Assembly: GCF_003635165.1 (NCBI RefSeq)
Contig: NZ_ML058600.1
Location: 186,001 to 250,000, forward strand
Direction: 5' to 3'
Length of the DNA stretch: 64,000 bases
Origin: Burkholderia sp. Nafp2/4-1b
GTDB lineage: Bacteria; Pseudomonadota; Gammaproteobacteria; Burkholderiales; Burkholderiaceae
How positions within the stretch are numbered: the stretch's first letter is position 1; each line of letters opens with the position of its first letter. The position numbers and the translations under genes were made by a program. Below the pieces are notes generated by a model. The model did no database searches. It was not told the origin of the DNA and was given only the letters and a program-made list of their open reading frames with translations. Positions 21,040-32,606 of this stretch are shown here, piece by piece.

Positions 21040-22134
21040 TTAACGCCGCACGCGACCCGCGGTCGGCGGTCGCTCGCCGCGCGCGCCTGCGACCGTCATC
21101 GCGAGCTGGAACAGGCCGTCCCACGGATCGGGCGGCGGCTCGTCCTGCGTGCGGCGGCCCGGCGTGACGGCCGACAGCCCCTTCACCTGCCGGTCGAGCT
21201 TCGCGGCAAACGCGAGCGCCTTCTCGAGCATGGGTTCCGATACGCGGTTCAGCGCGGGGCCGATCAGCCGTTCACGCGGCCCCCATACGCGGTTCTCGCG
21301 CAGCAGCGTGGCGAGCGGCTTGCCGGCGTTCGCGCCGCGCTTGATCCGCAGCAGCGTGCGCAGTTCCTCGACGACGGCCCACATCACGAGCACGATCGCC
21401 TCGCCCTCGCCCTTCAGCCCGTCGATCATCCGCGCGAGCCGCGCGGCGTCGCCCGCGAGCATCGCCTCGTTCAGCTTGAACACGTCGTAGCGCGCGACGT
21501 TCAGCACCGCGTCGTGCACCTGCTCGAACGTCAGCACGCCCTGCGGATAGAGCAGCCCGAGCTTCTGGATTTCCTGGTGCGCGGCGAGCAGGTTGCCCTC
21601 GACGCGCTCCGCGATGAACTGCAGCGCGCGCCGGCCGTCGTCGCCGGGCGCGACGCGCTGGCCCTGCATCGACAGGCGTTGGCCGATCCAGTTCGGCAGC
21701 TGCGCGCGGTCGACCGGATCGATCTTCAGCGCGACGCCGCCGTTCTGCAGCGCGGTGAACCACGCGGATTTCTGCGTTGCCGCGTCGAGGCGCGGCAACG
21801 TGACGAGCATCAGCGCGTCGGGATTGGGCGTGGCCGCGAGCGTCTTCAGCGCGTCGGCGCCTTCCTTGCCGGGCTTGCCGGACGGAATGCGCAGCTCGAT
21901 CAGCTGGCGCTCGCCGAACAGCGACATCGCCTGCGTCGCGCCGAGCAGTACGCTCCAGTCGAAGCCGCGCTCGACCGTATGCACCGAGCGCTCGGTGAAG
22001 CCCGCCGCGCGCGCGGCCGCACGAATGCGGTCGCACGCTTCCTGCGCGAGCAGCGGCTCGTCGCCATAGACGGTGTAGAGCCCGGCCATCCCCTTCGCGA
22101 GGTGCGGCTCCAGCGCATCAAGTCGCAATTGCAT
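21040..22134 (-). CDS. holA: DNA polymerase III delta subunit
   Basis: HolA opens the beta sliding clamp in the clamp-loader complex. The 364-residue protein has the diagnostic N-terminus (MQLRLDALEPHL...GLYTVYGDEPLLAQEACDRIR). Its NWIGQRLSMQGQRV segment and C-terminal helical domain (WAVVEELRTLLRIKR) follow the usual order. The last 40 residues are Pro/Gly-rich. It sits 18 nt after lptE in the leuS-lptE-holA arrangement common in proteobacteria. Confidence 0.93.
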   Translation of the reverse strand: MQLRLDALEPHLAKGMAGLYTVYGDEPLLAQEACDRIRAAARAAGFTERSVHTVERGFDWSVLLGATQAMSLFGERQLIELRIPSGKPGKEGADALKTLAATPNPDALMLVTLPRLDAATQKSAWFTALQNGGVALKIDPVDRAQLPNWIGQRLSMQGQRVAPGDDGRRALQFIAERVEGNLLAAHQEIQKLGLLYPQGVLTFEQVHDAVLNVARYDVFKLNEAMLAGDAARLARMIDGLKGEGEAIVLVMWAVVEELRTLLRIKRGANAGKPLATLLRENRVWGPRERLIGPALNRVSEPMLEKALAFAAKLDRQVKGLSAVTPGRRTQDEPPPDPWDGLFQLAMTVAGARGERPPTAGRVRR

Positions 22135-22152
22135 CGCTGAATGCGCCCGCGA

Positions 22153-22707
22153 TCAGAGCGGCGGCGGCGGCAGCGGCGCGCCCGGCGACACGCCCGGCAC
22201 CACGTCCTCCGGCGCCGGCGTCAGCGAATGGACGATCGCGAGACGCCGCATCAGCTGGTCGACCGCGTCGTTCTGCATGTCGCCATACAGGATGTCGGCT
22301 TCCTGCGCCTTCGCGTTGGTGTACTGGTCGCTGTACGTCATCGCGCGGTTCAGCGCGATCGCGCTCGGCGGGATCAGCACGGTGCCGTCCTTGCTCGTCA
22401 GCGTGTAGTTCAACGTGTAGAACAGCGCATATTCCTGCGCGGAGCCGTACTTGTTGAGCGTCAGCGTGTTCTGCCCGCGCGACTCCCACATGCGCAGCAC
22501 GGCGTCGGCGTCGTCCGCCGACTTGACGATCTTCGTGTCGCTGCCGGCCTCGACGAGGCGCGTGAGCCGCGCCTCGACGACCGCCGGCGCACCCGCGATC
22601 AGCAGTTGCTTGAACGCGTAGTTCTGCTGGCCGCGCAGCTGGAAACCGCATGCCGACAGCGCGAGCGCGCTGCCGGCGGCGAGCATCAAAAACGATCTGC
22701 GGATCAC
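22153..22707 (-). CDS. lptE: LPS-assembly lipoprotein LptE
   Basis: The 184-residue outer-membrane lipoprotein plugs the LptD barrel and helps place lipopolysaccharide at the cell surface. The lipobox LSAC puts the lipidated residue at Cys20, and mature GFQLRGQQNYAFKQL is the typical LptE beginning. The start is GTG at 22707, with AAGGAG 6-7 nt upstream; no in-frame ATG fits. The Pro-rich C-terminus (GAPLPPPPL) is common in this genus. It lies between leuS and holA, as in E. coli. Confidence 0.9.
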   Translation of the reverse strand: MIRRSFLMLAAGSALALSACGFQLRGQQNYAFKQLLIAGAPAVVEARLTRLVEAGSDTKIVKSADDADAVLRMWESRGQNTLTLNKYGSAQEYALFYTLNYTLTSKDGTVLIPPSAIALNRAMTYSDQYTNAKAQEADILYGDMQNDAVDQLMRRLAIVHSLTPAPEDVVPGVSPGAPLPPPPL

Positions 22708-22745
22708 CTTCGCTCCTTCTGTGTGCGCCCGACGGCCCGCGGCCG

Positions 22746-25508
<2,763 letters not shown>

Positions 25509-25533
25509 ACCCTGCCGACCGGGCGAAACGACG

Positions 25534-25539
25534 ATTATA
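25534..25539 (-). promoter_or_regulatory. -10 element of leuS
   Basis: A perfect TATAAT on the minus strand (25539 to 25534) is about 195 nt upstream of the leuS start codon. No strong -35 is seen. Confidence 0.55.
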
Positions 25540-25648
25540 CCGTTCGTGGCGGGCGGTACGGCCGGTCTTGCGGGCCGGTGCGCATTCTTGCCGGCAGTCG
25601 ACCGGGGGAGCGGCGTGAATGACGCGGGCGGGAGGCGGGTCGGGTGGT

Positions 25649-25737
25649 CGGTGAGTCGGTGAGTCAGTGAGTCAGCGAGTCAGCCGGTCGGCCGATCAGC
25701 TGGGTTAGCGAGCCCGCGAGTCAGCCGGTCAGCGAGT
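25649..25737. repeat. Degenerate 8-bp tandem repeat between leuS and exbD
   Basis: About eleven units of roughly CAGYGAGT: the first two are identical (CGGTGAGT), then CAGTGAGT, CAGCGAGT and increasingly diverged copies. The array runs to and just past the exbD stop codon (25729-25731). Such arrays often vary in copy number between strains. Confidence 0.7.
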
Positions 25738-26184
25738 CGCGCCCGAGGCGGCCGGCGCGGCGGCGCCCGCCGGCGGCACATCGGTGACGAAGCCGATCCG
25801 CGTGAGCCCGGCAGCCTGCGCGGCACCCATCACCTGCGCAATCACGTCGTAGCGGGTCGCGCGCGACGCGCGCAGCCGCAGCTCGGGCGGCGCGGCGCCC
25901 GCCGCGGCGGCCTTGAAGCGCGCGGGCAGCGCGTCGAGTGCAACGGGCGTGTCGTCCCAGTACAGCTTGCCGGCATCGTCGATCGACAGCGTGACCGACT
26001 GCGGCGTATCGCGCGCGACGCTCGCCGCGACTTTCGGCAGGTCGAGCCGGATCGCATGCGTCATCAGCGGCGCGGTGATGATGAAGATGACGAGCAGCAC
26101 GAGCATCACGTCGATCAGCGGCGTCATGTTGATCTCCGCCATCGGCGCGGACGTCTTGTGGTGCTCCAGTCCGCCGAATGCCAT
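25729..26184 (-). CDS. exbD: ExbD/TolR family biopolymer transport protein
   Basis: The 151-residue protein has one N-terminal membrane span. The functional aspartate is in MTPLIDVMLVLLVIFIITAPL (about residue 25), and a periplasmic domain follows. With ExbB it turns proton flow into work for TonB-dependent outer-membrane transport. No tonB gene is adjacent, so the partner could be TonB elsewhere or a TolA-like protein. It follows exbB after 24 nt. Its stop codon is embedded in a tandem repeat array. Confidence 0.88.
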   Translation of the reverse strand: MAFGGLEHHKTSAPMAEINMTPLIDVMLVLLVIFIITAPLMTHAIRLDLPKVAASVARDTPQSVTLSIDDAGKLYWDDTPVALDALPARFKAAAAGAAPPELRLRASRATRYDVIAQVMGAAQAAGLTRIGFVTDVPPAGAAAPAASGATR

Positions 26185-26208
26185 GATCGTTCCTCCCCCG
26201 GTGGCGCG

Positions 26209-26877
26209 TCAGGCGCCCTGCGCGCACACGAACACGTGCAGGTCGCGCGCGAAGCCGTCGAGCTCCTCGGCGAGCTGCCGGACGAGCCGCCCGAGGATGT
26301 TGTACGCGAGCACCGCCGGAATCGCGACGACGAGCCCGAACGCGGTCATGATCAGCGCCTCGCCGACCGGCCCCGCGACGTTCTCGATCTGCGCCTGCCC
26401 GCTCGCGGCAATGCTGCCGAGCGCGTGGTAGATGCCCCATACGGTGCCGAGCAGGCCGACGAACGGCGCGGTGCTGCCGATCGACGCGAGCAGCACCTGA
26501 CCGAACTCGAGGCGCCGCTGCGAGCGCAGCATCGCGTGGCGCAGCGCCCGCAGCACGCGTTCGCTGCGCTCGACGCGCGCGCCCAGCGCGGCCGGATCGT
26601 GTGCGTCGGCCGCATCGCGCGCGGCTTCGGCGAGCGGCACGAATACACGTTCGCGATCGGCGCCGGCGAGCGCGTCGATGCCCGCGTCGAGCGACGCGGC
26701 GCGCCAGAACGCGGCGAGCGCGCGCGGCCCCTGCCGCTTCGCGCGGACCAGGAGCCAGGCCTTCATCAGGAGGAAGCACCAGCTGGCGACGGACATCGCC
26801 AGCAGCACATAGGCGACGGCATGCGTGATCGCATCGCCGCTTTCGAGGTAGTGGACAACGCCGGTGGGAATGGCCAT
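26209..26877 (-). CDS. exbB: ExbB/MotA-TolQ family proton channel protein
   Basis: The 222-residue inner-membrane protein has three hydrophobic spans: near residues 16-40, and in LLASIGSTAPFVGLLGTVWGIYHAL and VGEALIMTAFGLVVAIPAVLAYN. These are the ExbB/TolQ pore segments. It forms the energising motor with ExbD. It lies between dapB (19 nt upstream) and exbD. ExbB is preferred over TolQ because of the MotA_ExbB pattern and the absence of tolA, tolB and pal nearby. Confidence 0.86.
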   Translation of the reverse strand: MAIPTGVVHYLESGDAITHAVAYVLLAMSVASWCFLLMKAWLLVRAKRQGPRALAAFWRAASLDAGIDALAGADRERVFVPLAEAARDAADAHDPAALGARVERSERVLRALRHAMLRSQRRLEFGQVLLASIGSTAPFVGLLGTVWGIYHALGSIAASGQAQIENVAGPVGEALIMTAFGLVVAIPAVLAYNILGRLVRQLAEELDGFARDLHVFVCAQGA

Positions 26878-26896
26878 CGGAGTTTCCCCGTGAGGG

Positions 26897-27694
26897 TCAG
26901 CGCAGGCCGAGCACGTCCTGCATGTCGAACAGGCCGGCGCCATGCGCCGACAGGAAGCGGACCGCACGCAGCGCGCCCTGCGCATACGACACGCGGCTCG
27001 ACGACTTGTGCGTGATCTCGATCCGTTCGCCGATCCCGGCGAACAGCACCGTGTGGTCGCCGACGATGTCGCCGCCGCGCACGGCCGCGAAGCCGATCGA
27101 CGACGGATCGCGTTCGCCCGTCACGCCCTGGCGGCCGTACACCGCGCAGTCGTCCAGCGAGCGCCCGAGCGCGCCGGCCACGGCCTCGCCCATCATCAGC
27201 GCGGTGCCCGACGGCGCGTCGACCTTGTGACGGTGGTGCGCCTCGATGATCTCGATGTCGTAGCCGTGCGAAAAATGCTTCGCCGCGAATTCGAGCAGCT
27301 TCAGCGTGACGTTCACGCCGACGCTCATGTTCGCCGCGAACACGATGCCGATCTTGCCGGCCGCGGCCTGCAGCTCGGCCTTCTGCTCGGCGGTGAAGCC
27401 CGTCGTGCCGATCACGAGCTTCACGTCGTGGCGCAGCGCGGCCGCGACGTGCGCGATCGTGCCTTCCGGCCGCGTGAAGTCGATCAGGTAGTCGGCCTGC
27501 GCGAACACGGCGTCGAGATCGTCGGTCAGCTTGATCCCGGTTTCCTTGCCGAGGAACGCGCCCGCGTCCTGGCCGAGGAACGGCGAATCGGCGCGGTCGA
27601 GTGCGCCGACGAGCTGCGCGTCGGAATCGTTGAGAACGGCTTCGATCAGCATCCGGCCCATACGGCCCGATGCACCGGCAATCGCAATCTTCAT
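26897..27694 (-). CDS. dapB: 4-hydroxy-tetrahydrodipicolinate reductase
   Basis: DapB is the NAD(P)H-dependent second enzyme of the diaminopimelate/lysine branch, needed for peptidoglycan. The 265 residues begin [15 protein letters not shown], the nucleotide-binding loop. The substrate motif [15 protein letters not shown] holds the catalytic histidine and lysine. It sits between bamE and exbB in the same direction. Confidence 0.96.
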   Translation of the reverse strand: MKIAIAGASGRMGRMLIEAVLNDSDAQLVGALDRADSPFLGQDAGAFLGKETGIKLTDDLDAVFAQADYLIDFTRPEGTIAHVAAALRHDVKLVIGTTGFTAEQKAELQAAAGKIGIVFAANMSVGVNVTLKLLEFAAKHFSHGYDIEIIEAHHRHKVDAPSGTALMMGEAVAGALGRSLDDCAVYGRQGVTGERDPSSIGFAAVRGGDIVGDHTVLFAGIGERIEITHKSSSRVSYAQGALRAVRFLSAHGAGLFDMQDVLGLR

Positions 27695-27759
27695 GGCTTT
27701 CTACACGACAGGTCTAAAGGCGGGCGGCGCATGCCGCCCTGTTTCCGCACGCCGGCCGC

Positions 27760-28572
27760 TTACTGCGACTGGGCCGGCGCGGTGAGCGGCTGGTTCTGCA
27801 GGTTGTCGGAGCCTTGCGGGCCGACGGGCGGCGCCGCTTCGTTCGTCGCGTTCGGCTGCGGCGGGCGATGGAACTGGAACTGCGGCTGGATCGCCGGCGC
27901 GGCGCCCGGCGGCTGGCCGCCCGGCACCGGCGCGCCGGCCGAAGCCTTCGCGGACGGCGTGAAGCGGCGGGACGCCGAGCCCTGCCCGGACACCTGGTTG
28001 GTCGCGCGGTTCGCCGCGCGCGCCGCCTGGGCGTTCGCATCCTGGTCGAGCACCGCGGCGGACGCCGGCTCGGCGGACGGGCTCGCGGCAGCGGTCGCCT
28101 GCGCCGCGCTCGCGGCCGCAGCGGCTGCGGCGGCTTCCGACGCCTTCTTGGCCGCGGCCGCGGCCTTCGCCTTCTTGCCGCCGCGGTCGCCATCGATATC
28201 GGCCAGCAGGTCGAGCTCGGACGGCAGGTTGTCGGCGCCCGTCCAGCTGGCGAGGCGATCGCCCGCGAACGTCAGCACGAGGTCGCGCTGCTGGACGACG
28301 GACGTCGAGCCGCGCTTGAAGTAAAAGAGGTAATCCCAGCGGTCGGCATGGAACATGTCCGCCAGCAGCGGCGTACCGAGCAACGCGCGGACTTGCTCGC
28401 GCGTCATCCCGGCCTGCAGCTGCGCGGCCTTCTCCTGCGACACGAAGTTGCCCTGCACTACGGTGATCCGATAGGGCGTGATGCTCTGCGCAATGCGCTG
28501 CGTCACGCTGTCGTACGACGAACAACCAGCCAGCGCGGCAACGGCGGCGGCAGCGATGATGGCACTCCGCAT
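27760..28572 (-). CDS. bamE: Outer-membrane assembly lipoprotein BamE, with long low-complexity tail
   Basis: BamE is a lipoprotein of the BAM complex that inserts outer-membrane barrels. The lipobox LAGC gives Cys17 as the lipidated residue. The SmpA/OmlA domain covers about residues 30-120 (QLQAGMTREQVRALLGTPLLADMFHADRWDYLFYF). The protein is 270 residues, against about 113 in E. coli. The extra C-terminus is first Lys/Ala-rich, then Ala/Ser, then Pro/Gln-rich, and is probably disordered. It is divergent from fur, an arrangement conserved in many proteobacteria (omlA-fur). The ATG at 28572 follows GAGGAG. Confidence 0.9.
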   Translation of the reverse strand: MRSAIIAAAAVAALAGCSSYDSVTQRIAQSITPYRITVVQGNFVSQEKAAQLQAGMTREQVRALLGTPLLADMFHADRWDYLFYFKRGSTSVVQQRDLVLTFAGDRLASWTGADNLPSELDLLADIDGDRGGKKAKAAAAAKKASEAAAAAAAASAAQATAAASPSAEPASAAVLDQDANAQAARAANRATNQVSGQGSASRRFTPSAKASAGAPVPGGQPPGAAPAIQPQFQFHRPPQPNATNEAAPPVGPQGSDNLQNQPLTAPAQSQ

Positions 28573-28690
28573 GCGACTCCTCTGAAAGTGCATAAGAGAT
28601 TCGGGGAACATTTCCTTCACCGAGCTGGCCCGCGTCGCGGGCCGCGCGTGTTTCTGGAACGGCGAAAAGCCGGTAACATTGAAGCCCTGC

Positions 28691-28696
28691 ATTGTA
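28691..28696 (-). promoter_or_regulatory. -10 of bamE overlapping the fur promoter
   Basis: On the minus strand TACAAT (28696 to 28691) sits only 19 nt before the fur start codon on the other strand. A CTAGG-GATG-CCTAG dyad (28699-28712) touches the fur ribosome-binding region. The divergent promoters must overlap. Confidence 0.5.
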
Positions 28697-28714
28697 CTCT
28701 AGGGATGCCTAGCC

Positions 28715-29143
28715 ATGACCAATCCGACGGATCTCAAGAATATCGGGCTAAAGGCCACCCTACCGCGCCTCAAGATTCTCGAGATCTTCCAGCAAAGCCC
28801 GGTGCGTCACCTGACGGCCGAAGACGTCTACCGCAACCTGCTCAACGAGCAGCTCGACATCGGGCTCGCCACCGTTTACCGCGTGCTGACGCAGTTCGAG
28901 CAAGCTGGCCTGCTCTCACGCAGCAACTTCGAATCCGGCAAGGCCGTGTTCGAACTGAACGAAGGTTCGCACCACGATCACCTCGTCTGCCTCGATTGCG
29001 GCCGCGTCGAAGAGTTCTTCGATGCCGAGATCGAATCCCGCCAGCAAGCGATCGCGAAGGAACGCGGCTTCCGGCTCCAGGAACACTCACTCGCGATGTA
29101 CGGTTCCTGCACGACCGAGAACTGCCCGCACCGCAAGCACTGA
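28715..29143 (+). CDS. fur: Ferric uptake regulator
   Basis: Fur represses iron-uptake genes when loaded with Fe(II). The 142 residues show the winged-helix domain ([12 protein letters not shown]...[18 protein letters not shown]), the [16 protein letters not shown] metal/dimer region, and the C-terminal CTTENCP cysteine pair. It is divergent from bamE. ExbB/ExbD, which serve siderophore uptake in other bacteria, lie just beyond. Confidence 0.97.
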   Translation: MTNPTDLKNIGLKATLPRLKILEIFQQSPVRHLTAEDVYRNLLNEQLDIGLATVYRVLTQFEQAGLLSRSNFESGKAVFELNEGSHHDHLVCLDCGRVEEFFDAEIESRQQAIAKERGFRLQEHSLAMYGSCTTENCPHRKH

Positions 29144-29166
29144 TCCGCATTCGGCGCGCATGCGCG

Positions 29167-29208
29167 ACGGCCCGGCCGGCACCTCGCCGCCCGGGCCGTG
29201 TCGTTTTC
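29167..29208 (+). terminator. Terminator of fur
   Basis: A 9-bp stem ACGGCCCGG / CCGGGCCGT (29167-29175 with 29191-29199) is followed by GTCGTTTT, 24 nt after the fur stop. Confidence 0.65.
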
Positions 29209-29218
29209 GGGCCGGAAT

Positions 29219-29249
29219 GAAAAACGGCCCGCACGTCGCGCGCGGGCCG
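29219..29249 (-). terminator. Terminator on the minus strand, probably for alc-allA
   Basis: An 8-bp stem CGGCCCGC / GCGGGCCG (29225-29232 with 29242-29249) is followed on the minus strand by TTTTT. It is about 145 nt after the allA stop. Confidence 0.6.
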
Positions 29250-29314
29250 GTTCGGGAACGTTTTCGATCGAGCATGCGGCGGCGGCGAGCCGTGCCGCAT
29301 CGTCGCTACGTGGC

Positions 29315-29350
29315 GCTCGATCCGCTCGATCCGCTCGATCCGCGCGATGC
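29315..29350. repeat. 9-bp tandem repeat, about four copies
   Basis: GCTCGATCC occurs three times in perfect tandem, with a fourth diverged copy (GCGCGATGC). It lies in the non-coding stretch between fur and allA. Confidence 0.7.
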
Positions 29351-29393
29351 GTCGTGCGCGAAGCCTGACGCCCGATGCCGCCTTCGCCGCGGA

Positions 29394-29918
29394 TCAGGCC
29401 GCGCCGGCGCACGCCGGCTCGAACTCGAGCGCCCACGCGTCGTCGAGCGGAATCTCGTCGCAGTTCGGCTGCGGGCCGCCGCGATCGACGATCACGAAGT
29501 CGCTGACCGCGTCGAGCGCGAGCAGCGGGTGGTGCCAGACGCCCTTCGCGTAGTTCACGCCCTGCCAGCCCTCGGCCAGGAACGCACGCATCGCGTCGGG
29601 CCTGAACTCGCCGGCCGGCGCGACGACGATCGCGTAGCGCGACACGGCCGCGAGCGGAATGAACGCCTGGCTGCCGTGCGGATGACGCTCCATCAGCGTG
29701 ATCGCGACCGGCAGCGCGCGCGGCTGCGCGCGGAACACGCTGACGAGCGGCCGGCCGCCGTCCGCGCACACGTCGATCGTCGCGAGATCGTGGAAGCGCT
29801 CGGTCGTGCCGCCGTTGATCGGGAAATGCCGCGCGCCTTCGAGCGCGATCACGTCGCCGAACGGCGTGAACGCTTCGCGGGTCAGGCGCTCGACGCGCAG
29901 GATGTGGGGTCCGCTCAT
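29394..29918 (-). CDS. allA: Ureidoglycolate lyase
   Basis: AllA cleaves ureidoglycolate to glyoxylate and urea, the step after allantoicase. The 174-residue cupin-type protein begins with EAFTPFGDVI. It has TLMERHPHGSQAFIPL and GVWHHPLLAL, which carry the metal-site histidines. The ATG at 29918 lies 14 nt after the alc stop, so the two genes form an operon. No allantoinase gene is in the window. Confidence 0.92.
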   Translation of the reverse strand: MSGPHILRVERLTREAFTPFGDVIALEGARHFPINGGTTERFHDLATIDVCADGGRPLVSVFRAQPRALPVAITLMERHPHGSQAFIPLAAVSRYAIVVAPAGEFRPDAMRAFLAEGWQGVNYAKGVWHHPLLALDAVSDFVIVDRGGPQPNCDEIPLDDAWALEFEPACAGAA

Positions 29919-29932
29919 GCCGATGCCCTCCT

Positions 29933-30940
29933 TCAAGCCGGCTCGCCCCACAGACGCAGGCGCGACACGCCGCCGTCCGGGAAGATGTTGAAGCGCACAT
30001 GCGTGACGGGGCCAAGCGCCGCGAGCTGGTCGAACGTGTGCACGTGGTCCATCTGCAGCTTCTGCTCGCCGAGCAGTTCGGCCCAGAACATCGCCTGCGT
30101 GACGAGCGAATCGTCGGTGCCGCCCGTCACGTGCGCGGCCTGCAGCGAGCAACGATCGGGGAAGTTGCCCTTGAAGAACGCCGTGTCGACCTCGACGCGC
30201 CGGATGATGCCCGGCCGCGCCAGCGCGACGATCGCCCAGTCGTTGCCGGGCTCGCGGCGGCGGCGCGTTTCCCAGCCGTCGCCCATGTTCGCGCCGCGCC
30301 CCGGCATCAGCATCTGCGAGGCCGGACCGAAGTGCTGGTTGTTCGCGGCCACCAGGTAGCCGCCGTTCTCGATCGCCGCGAGATCGACGAGCTCGCCCGC
30401 CGGCACGTGGCGCCAGTCTCGCTGCGGCTGGCCGTACACGCGCAACCGCGCGAGCCCGCCGTCCGGATACAGGTTCACGCGCAGGTGCGTGACCGGCTGC
30501 GCATCGTCGACGCTCACGTAGTGATGCGAATTGCCCTGCAGCGTCGTCGCCGGGACGATCGTGCGCCATGCGGCGTCGTCCGGCGGCGTGTCGCCATCCG
30601 CCGCGCAGGCCTCGATCGACGCGGCCGGCGGGAAGTTGCCGGTGAAGTGGCTCGTGTCGAGATCGACGCCATAAATCACGCCCGGCCGCGCGAGCCGGAC
30701 CACGCAGAAGTCGTGGCCGGTCGTGCGCTTGCGGCGCGTTTCCCAGCCGTCCATCCACTTGCCGTGATCGTCGTACTTGCCGGGAATGAAGACCGCCGGC
30801 TCCGGATTCAGCATCCGCTCCTTCGGCGCGAAGAATTCGTCGCTGGCGAAGAGCGCCTGCGCGCCCAGGCGCGGGTCGGCGAGGTTCATGTAGCGCCGCG
30901 TGAAAGCCGGCGCATTCGGATCGAGGATGGGGGCTGCCAT
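29933..30940 (-). CDS. alc: Allantoicase
   Basis: Alc hydrolyses allantoate to ureidoglycolate and urea in purine catabolism. The 335 residues contain the expected two repeats, each with a DGWETRR block (about residues 62-100 and 230-265) followed by VRLARPG or VALARPG. It starts at the ATG at 30940, giving [13 protein letters not shown], and is followed by allA. Confidence 0.95.
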   Translation of the reverse strand: MAAPILDPNAPAFTRRYMNLADPRLGAQALFASDEFFAPKERMLNPEPAVFIPGKYDDHGKWMDGWETRRKRTTGHDFCVVRLARPGVIYGVDLDTSHFTGNFPPAASIEACAADGDTPPDDAAWRTIVPATTLQGNSHHYVSVDDAQPVTHLRVNLYPDGGLARLRVYGQPQRDWRHVPAGELVDLAAIENGGYLVAANNQHFGPASQMLMPGRGANMGDGWETRRRREPGNDWAIVALARPGIIRRVEVDTAFFKGNFPDRCSLQAAHVTGGTDDSLVTQAMFWAELLGEQKLQMDHVHTFDQLAALGPVTHVRFNIFPDGGVSRLRLWGEPA

Positions 30941-31044
30941 GTCGTCTCCATTATCTTGGTAAGGACCGGCGCATCGTCGCGCCTGCCGCAGGACATTCGT
31001 TCGCGCGCAGCGGCCGGGAAAAGCGCCACGCGCGGAGGGTGTGC

Positions 31045-32364
31045 TCAGAGCGCGTGGGCCTGGTCGCCCGCGACCGGTGCTGCGCTGCCCGGCGCGTCGG
31101 CCACGTAGCGCAGCTCGCGGTTCAGCACGCGCTTCGCGCGGGCCCGGTCGATGTCGTTCTCCCACACCGCGACCACCACCGTCGCGACGCAGTTGCCGAT
31201 CAGGTTGGTCAGCGCGCGGGCGATGCCGACGAACCAGTCGACCGGCAGGATCAGCACGAGGCCGAGCACCGGGATCGCGGGGATCGCCGACAGCGTCGCC
31301 GCGAGGATCACGATCGCCGAGCCGGGAATCCCGTGCGCACCCTTCGACGTGACGAGCGACACGAGCAGCACGACGATCAGGTCATGCGTGGACAGCGGCG
31401 TGTTGGTGGCCTGCGCGATGAACAGCACGGCGAGCGTCAGGTAGATCGAGAAGCCGTCGAGGTTGAACGAATAGCCGGTCGGGATCACGAGGCCGACCGT
31501 CGAATCCTTGATGCCCATGTATTCGAGCTTGCTCATCACCTGCGGCAGCACCGCGTCCGACGATGCCGTGCCGAGCACGATCGACAGTTCCTCGCGCAGG
31601 TAGCGGATCAGCTTGAACACCGAGAAGCCCGCCAGCCGCATCACCGCGCCGAGCACCACCGTGACGAACACGATGCAGCTCAGGTAGAACACCGCGACCA
31701 GATAGCCGAGCTGCTTGAGCGACGAAACGCCGTACTTGCCGGTCGTGAACGCGATCGCGCCGAGCACGCCGAGCGGCGCGAGCTTGATGATGAAGCCGAT
31801 GATCTTGAAGAACACGTGCGACAGCTCCTCGATCAGGCTGTTCACGCGCTGCGCCTTGTCGCCGAGCAGCGACAGCGCGGAGCCGAACAGCACCGCGAAC
31901 ACGAGGATCTGCAGGATGTCGCCCTTCGCGAACGCGTCGATCGCGGTCTCGGGGATGATCTTCATCAGGTAGCCGGCCGTGTCCTTCAGGCTTTCGGCGT
32001 TCTTCGCGTACGTCGACAGCGACGCCGCGTCGAGCGAGTGCAGGTCGATGTTCATTCCGACGCCCGGGCGCGTGAGCCATGCGAGCACGAGCCCGATGCC
32101 GAGCGCAAGCGTCGTCATCACCTCGAAGTAGATGACCGCCTTCAGGCCGACCCGGCCGACCTTCTTCAGGTCGCCCGCATTGGCCATCCCGCTGACCACG
32201 ACGCAGAACACGATCGGGCCGATGACCATCTTGATGAGCTTCAGGAAACCATCGCCGAGCGGTCGCAGCGACTCGGCGAAATGCGGGAAGAACGCGCCCA
32301 GCGCGACCCCGAGGATTAATGCGACGACTACCCGGCCAAACAGCGAATTGAGGAATTTCGACAC
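31045..32364 (-). CDS. dctA: C4-dicarboxylate transporter, DctA type
   Basis: This inner-membrane symporter takes up succinate, fumarate and malate. The 439 residues have the DAACS/glutamate-transporter fold: [17 protein letters not shown], the [13 protein letters not shown] serine-rich hairpin, [12 protein letters not shown], and [15 protein letters not shown]. The GTG start at 32364 has GGGAG 6 nt upstream; an upstream TTG at 32382 would lose this spacing. It is divergent from a FadR-type regulator, with a regulator-type palindrome 42 nt upstream. Confidence 0.94.
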   Translation of the reverse strand: MSKFLNSLFGRVVVALILGVALGAFFPHFAESLRPLGDGFLKLIKMVIGPIVFCVVVSGMANAGDLKKVGRVGLKAVIYFEVMTTLALGIGLVLAWLTRPGVGMNIDLHSLDAASLSTYAKNAESLKDTAGYLMKIIPETAIDAFAKGDILQILVFAVLFGSALSLLGDKAQRVNSLIEELSHVFFKIIGFIIKLAPLGVLGAIAFTTGKYGVSSLKQLGYLVAVFYLSCIVFVTVVLGAVMRLAGFSVFKLIRYLREELSIVLGTASSDAVLPQVMSKLEYMGIKDSTVGLVIPTGYSFNLDGFSIYLTLAVLFIAQATNTPLSTHDLIVVLLVSLVTSKGAHGIPGSAIVILAATLSAIPAIPVLGLVLILPVDWFVGIARALTNLIGNCVATVVVAVWENDIDRARAKRVLNRELRYVADAPGSAAPVAGDQAHAL

Positions 32365-32405
32365 GGCGCTCTCCCGATCCAACGGTTGCAGTTTCGTCTG
32401 TTCAT

Positions 32406-32420
32406 ACTGGTAAGACCAGT
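32406..32420. promoter_or_regulatory. FadR/PdhR-type operator in front of dctA
   Basis: ACTGGTAAGACCAGT is a perfect 15-bp palindrome with the TGGT-N3-ACCA core typical of FadR-subfamily GntR regulators. It lies 42-56 nt upstream of the dctA start codon. Confidence 0.75.
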
Positions 32421-32572
32421 GATGTTATGGTGGATAGTAGGAAGCCGATATAGTCGCGTCAAGGACGAACAAAATAGGGATTTCCCGCCCTCCCGCGCCG
32501 TGCGGCACTGCACCAGAGCGCGTTTGATCGTGGCTTTCCCGTAGGTCGGTCGTGGACCGCGCGCGTGCGGAT

Positions 32573-32593
32573 TACAATGCCGGTCAGACCGGC
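32573..32593 (+). promoter_or_regulatory. Promoter -10 and second operator of the FadR-type gene
   Basis: TACAAT (32573-32578) is directly followed by GCCGGTCAGACCGGC (32579-32593), a perfect palindrome with a GGT-N3-ACC core. A repressor bound here would cover the transcription start of its own gene. Confidence 0.65.
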
Positions 32594-32606
32594 CATCGTT
32601 CACATC

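Noticed and set aside
25649-25737. The tandem repeat as a CRISPR array
   Set aside because: Units are 8 bp without spacers and no cas genes are present.
29315-29350. The 9-bp repeat as part of a coding region (Asp-Pro-Leu repeat)
   Set aside because: The surrounding frame has no start with a ribosome-binding site and lies between two terminators.
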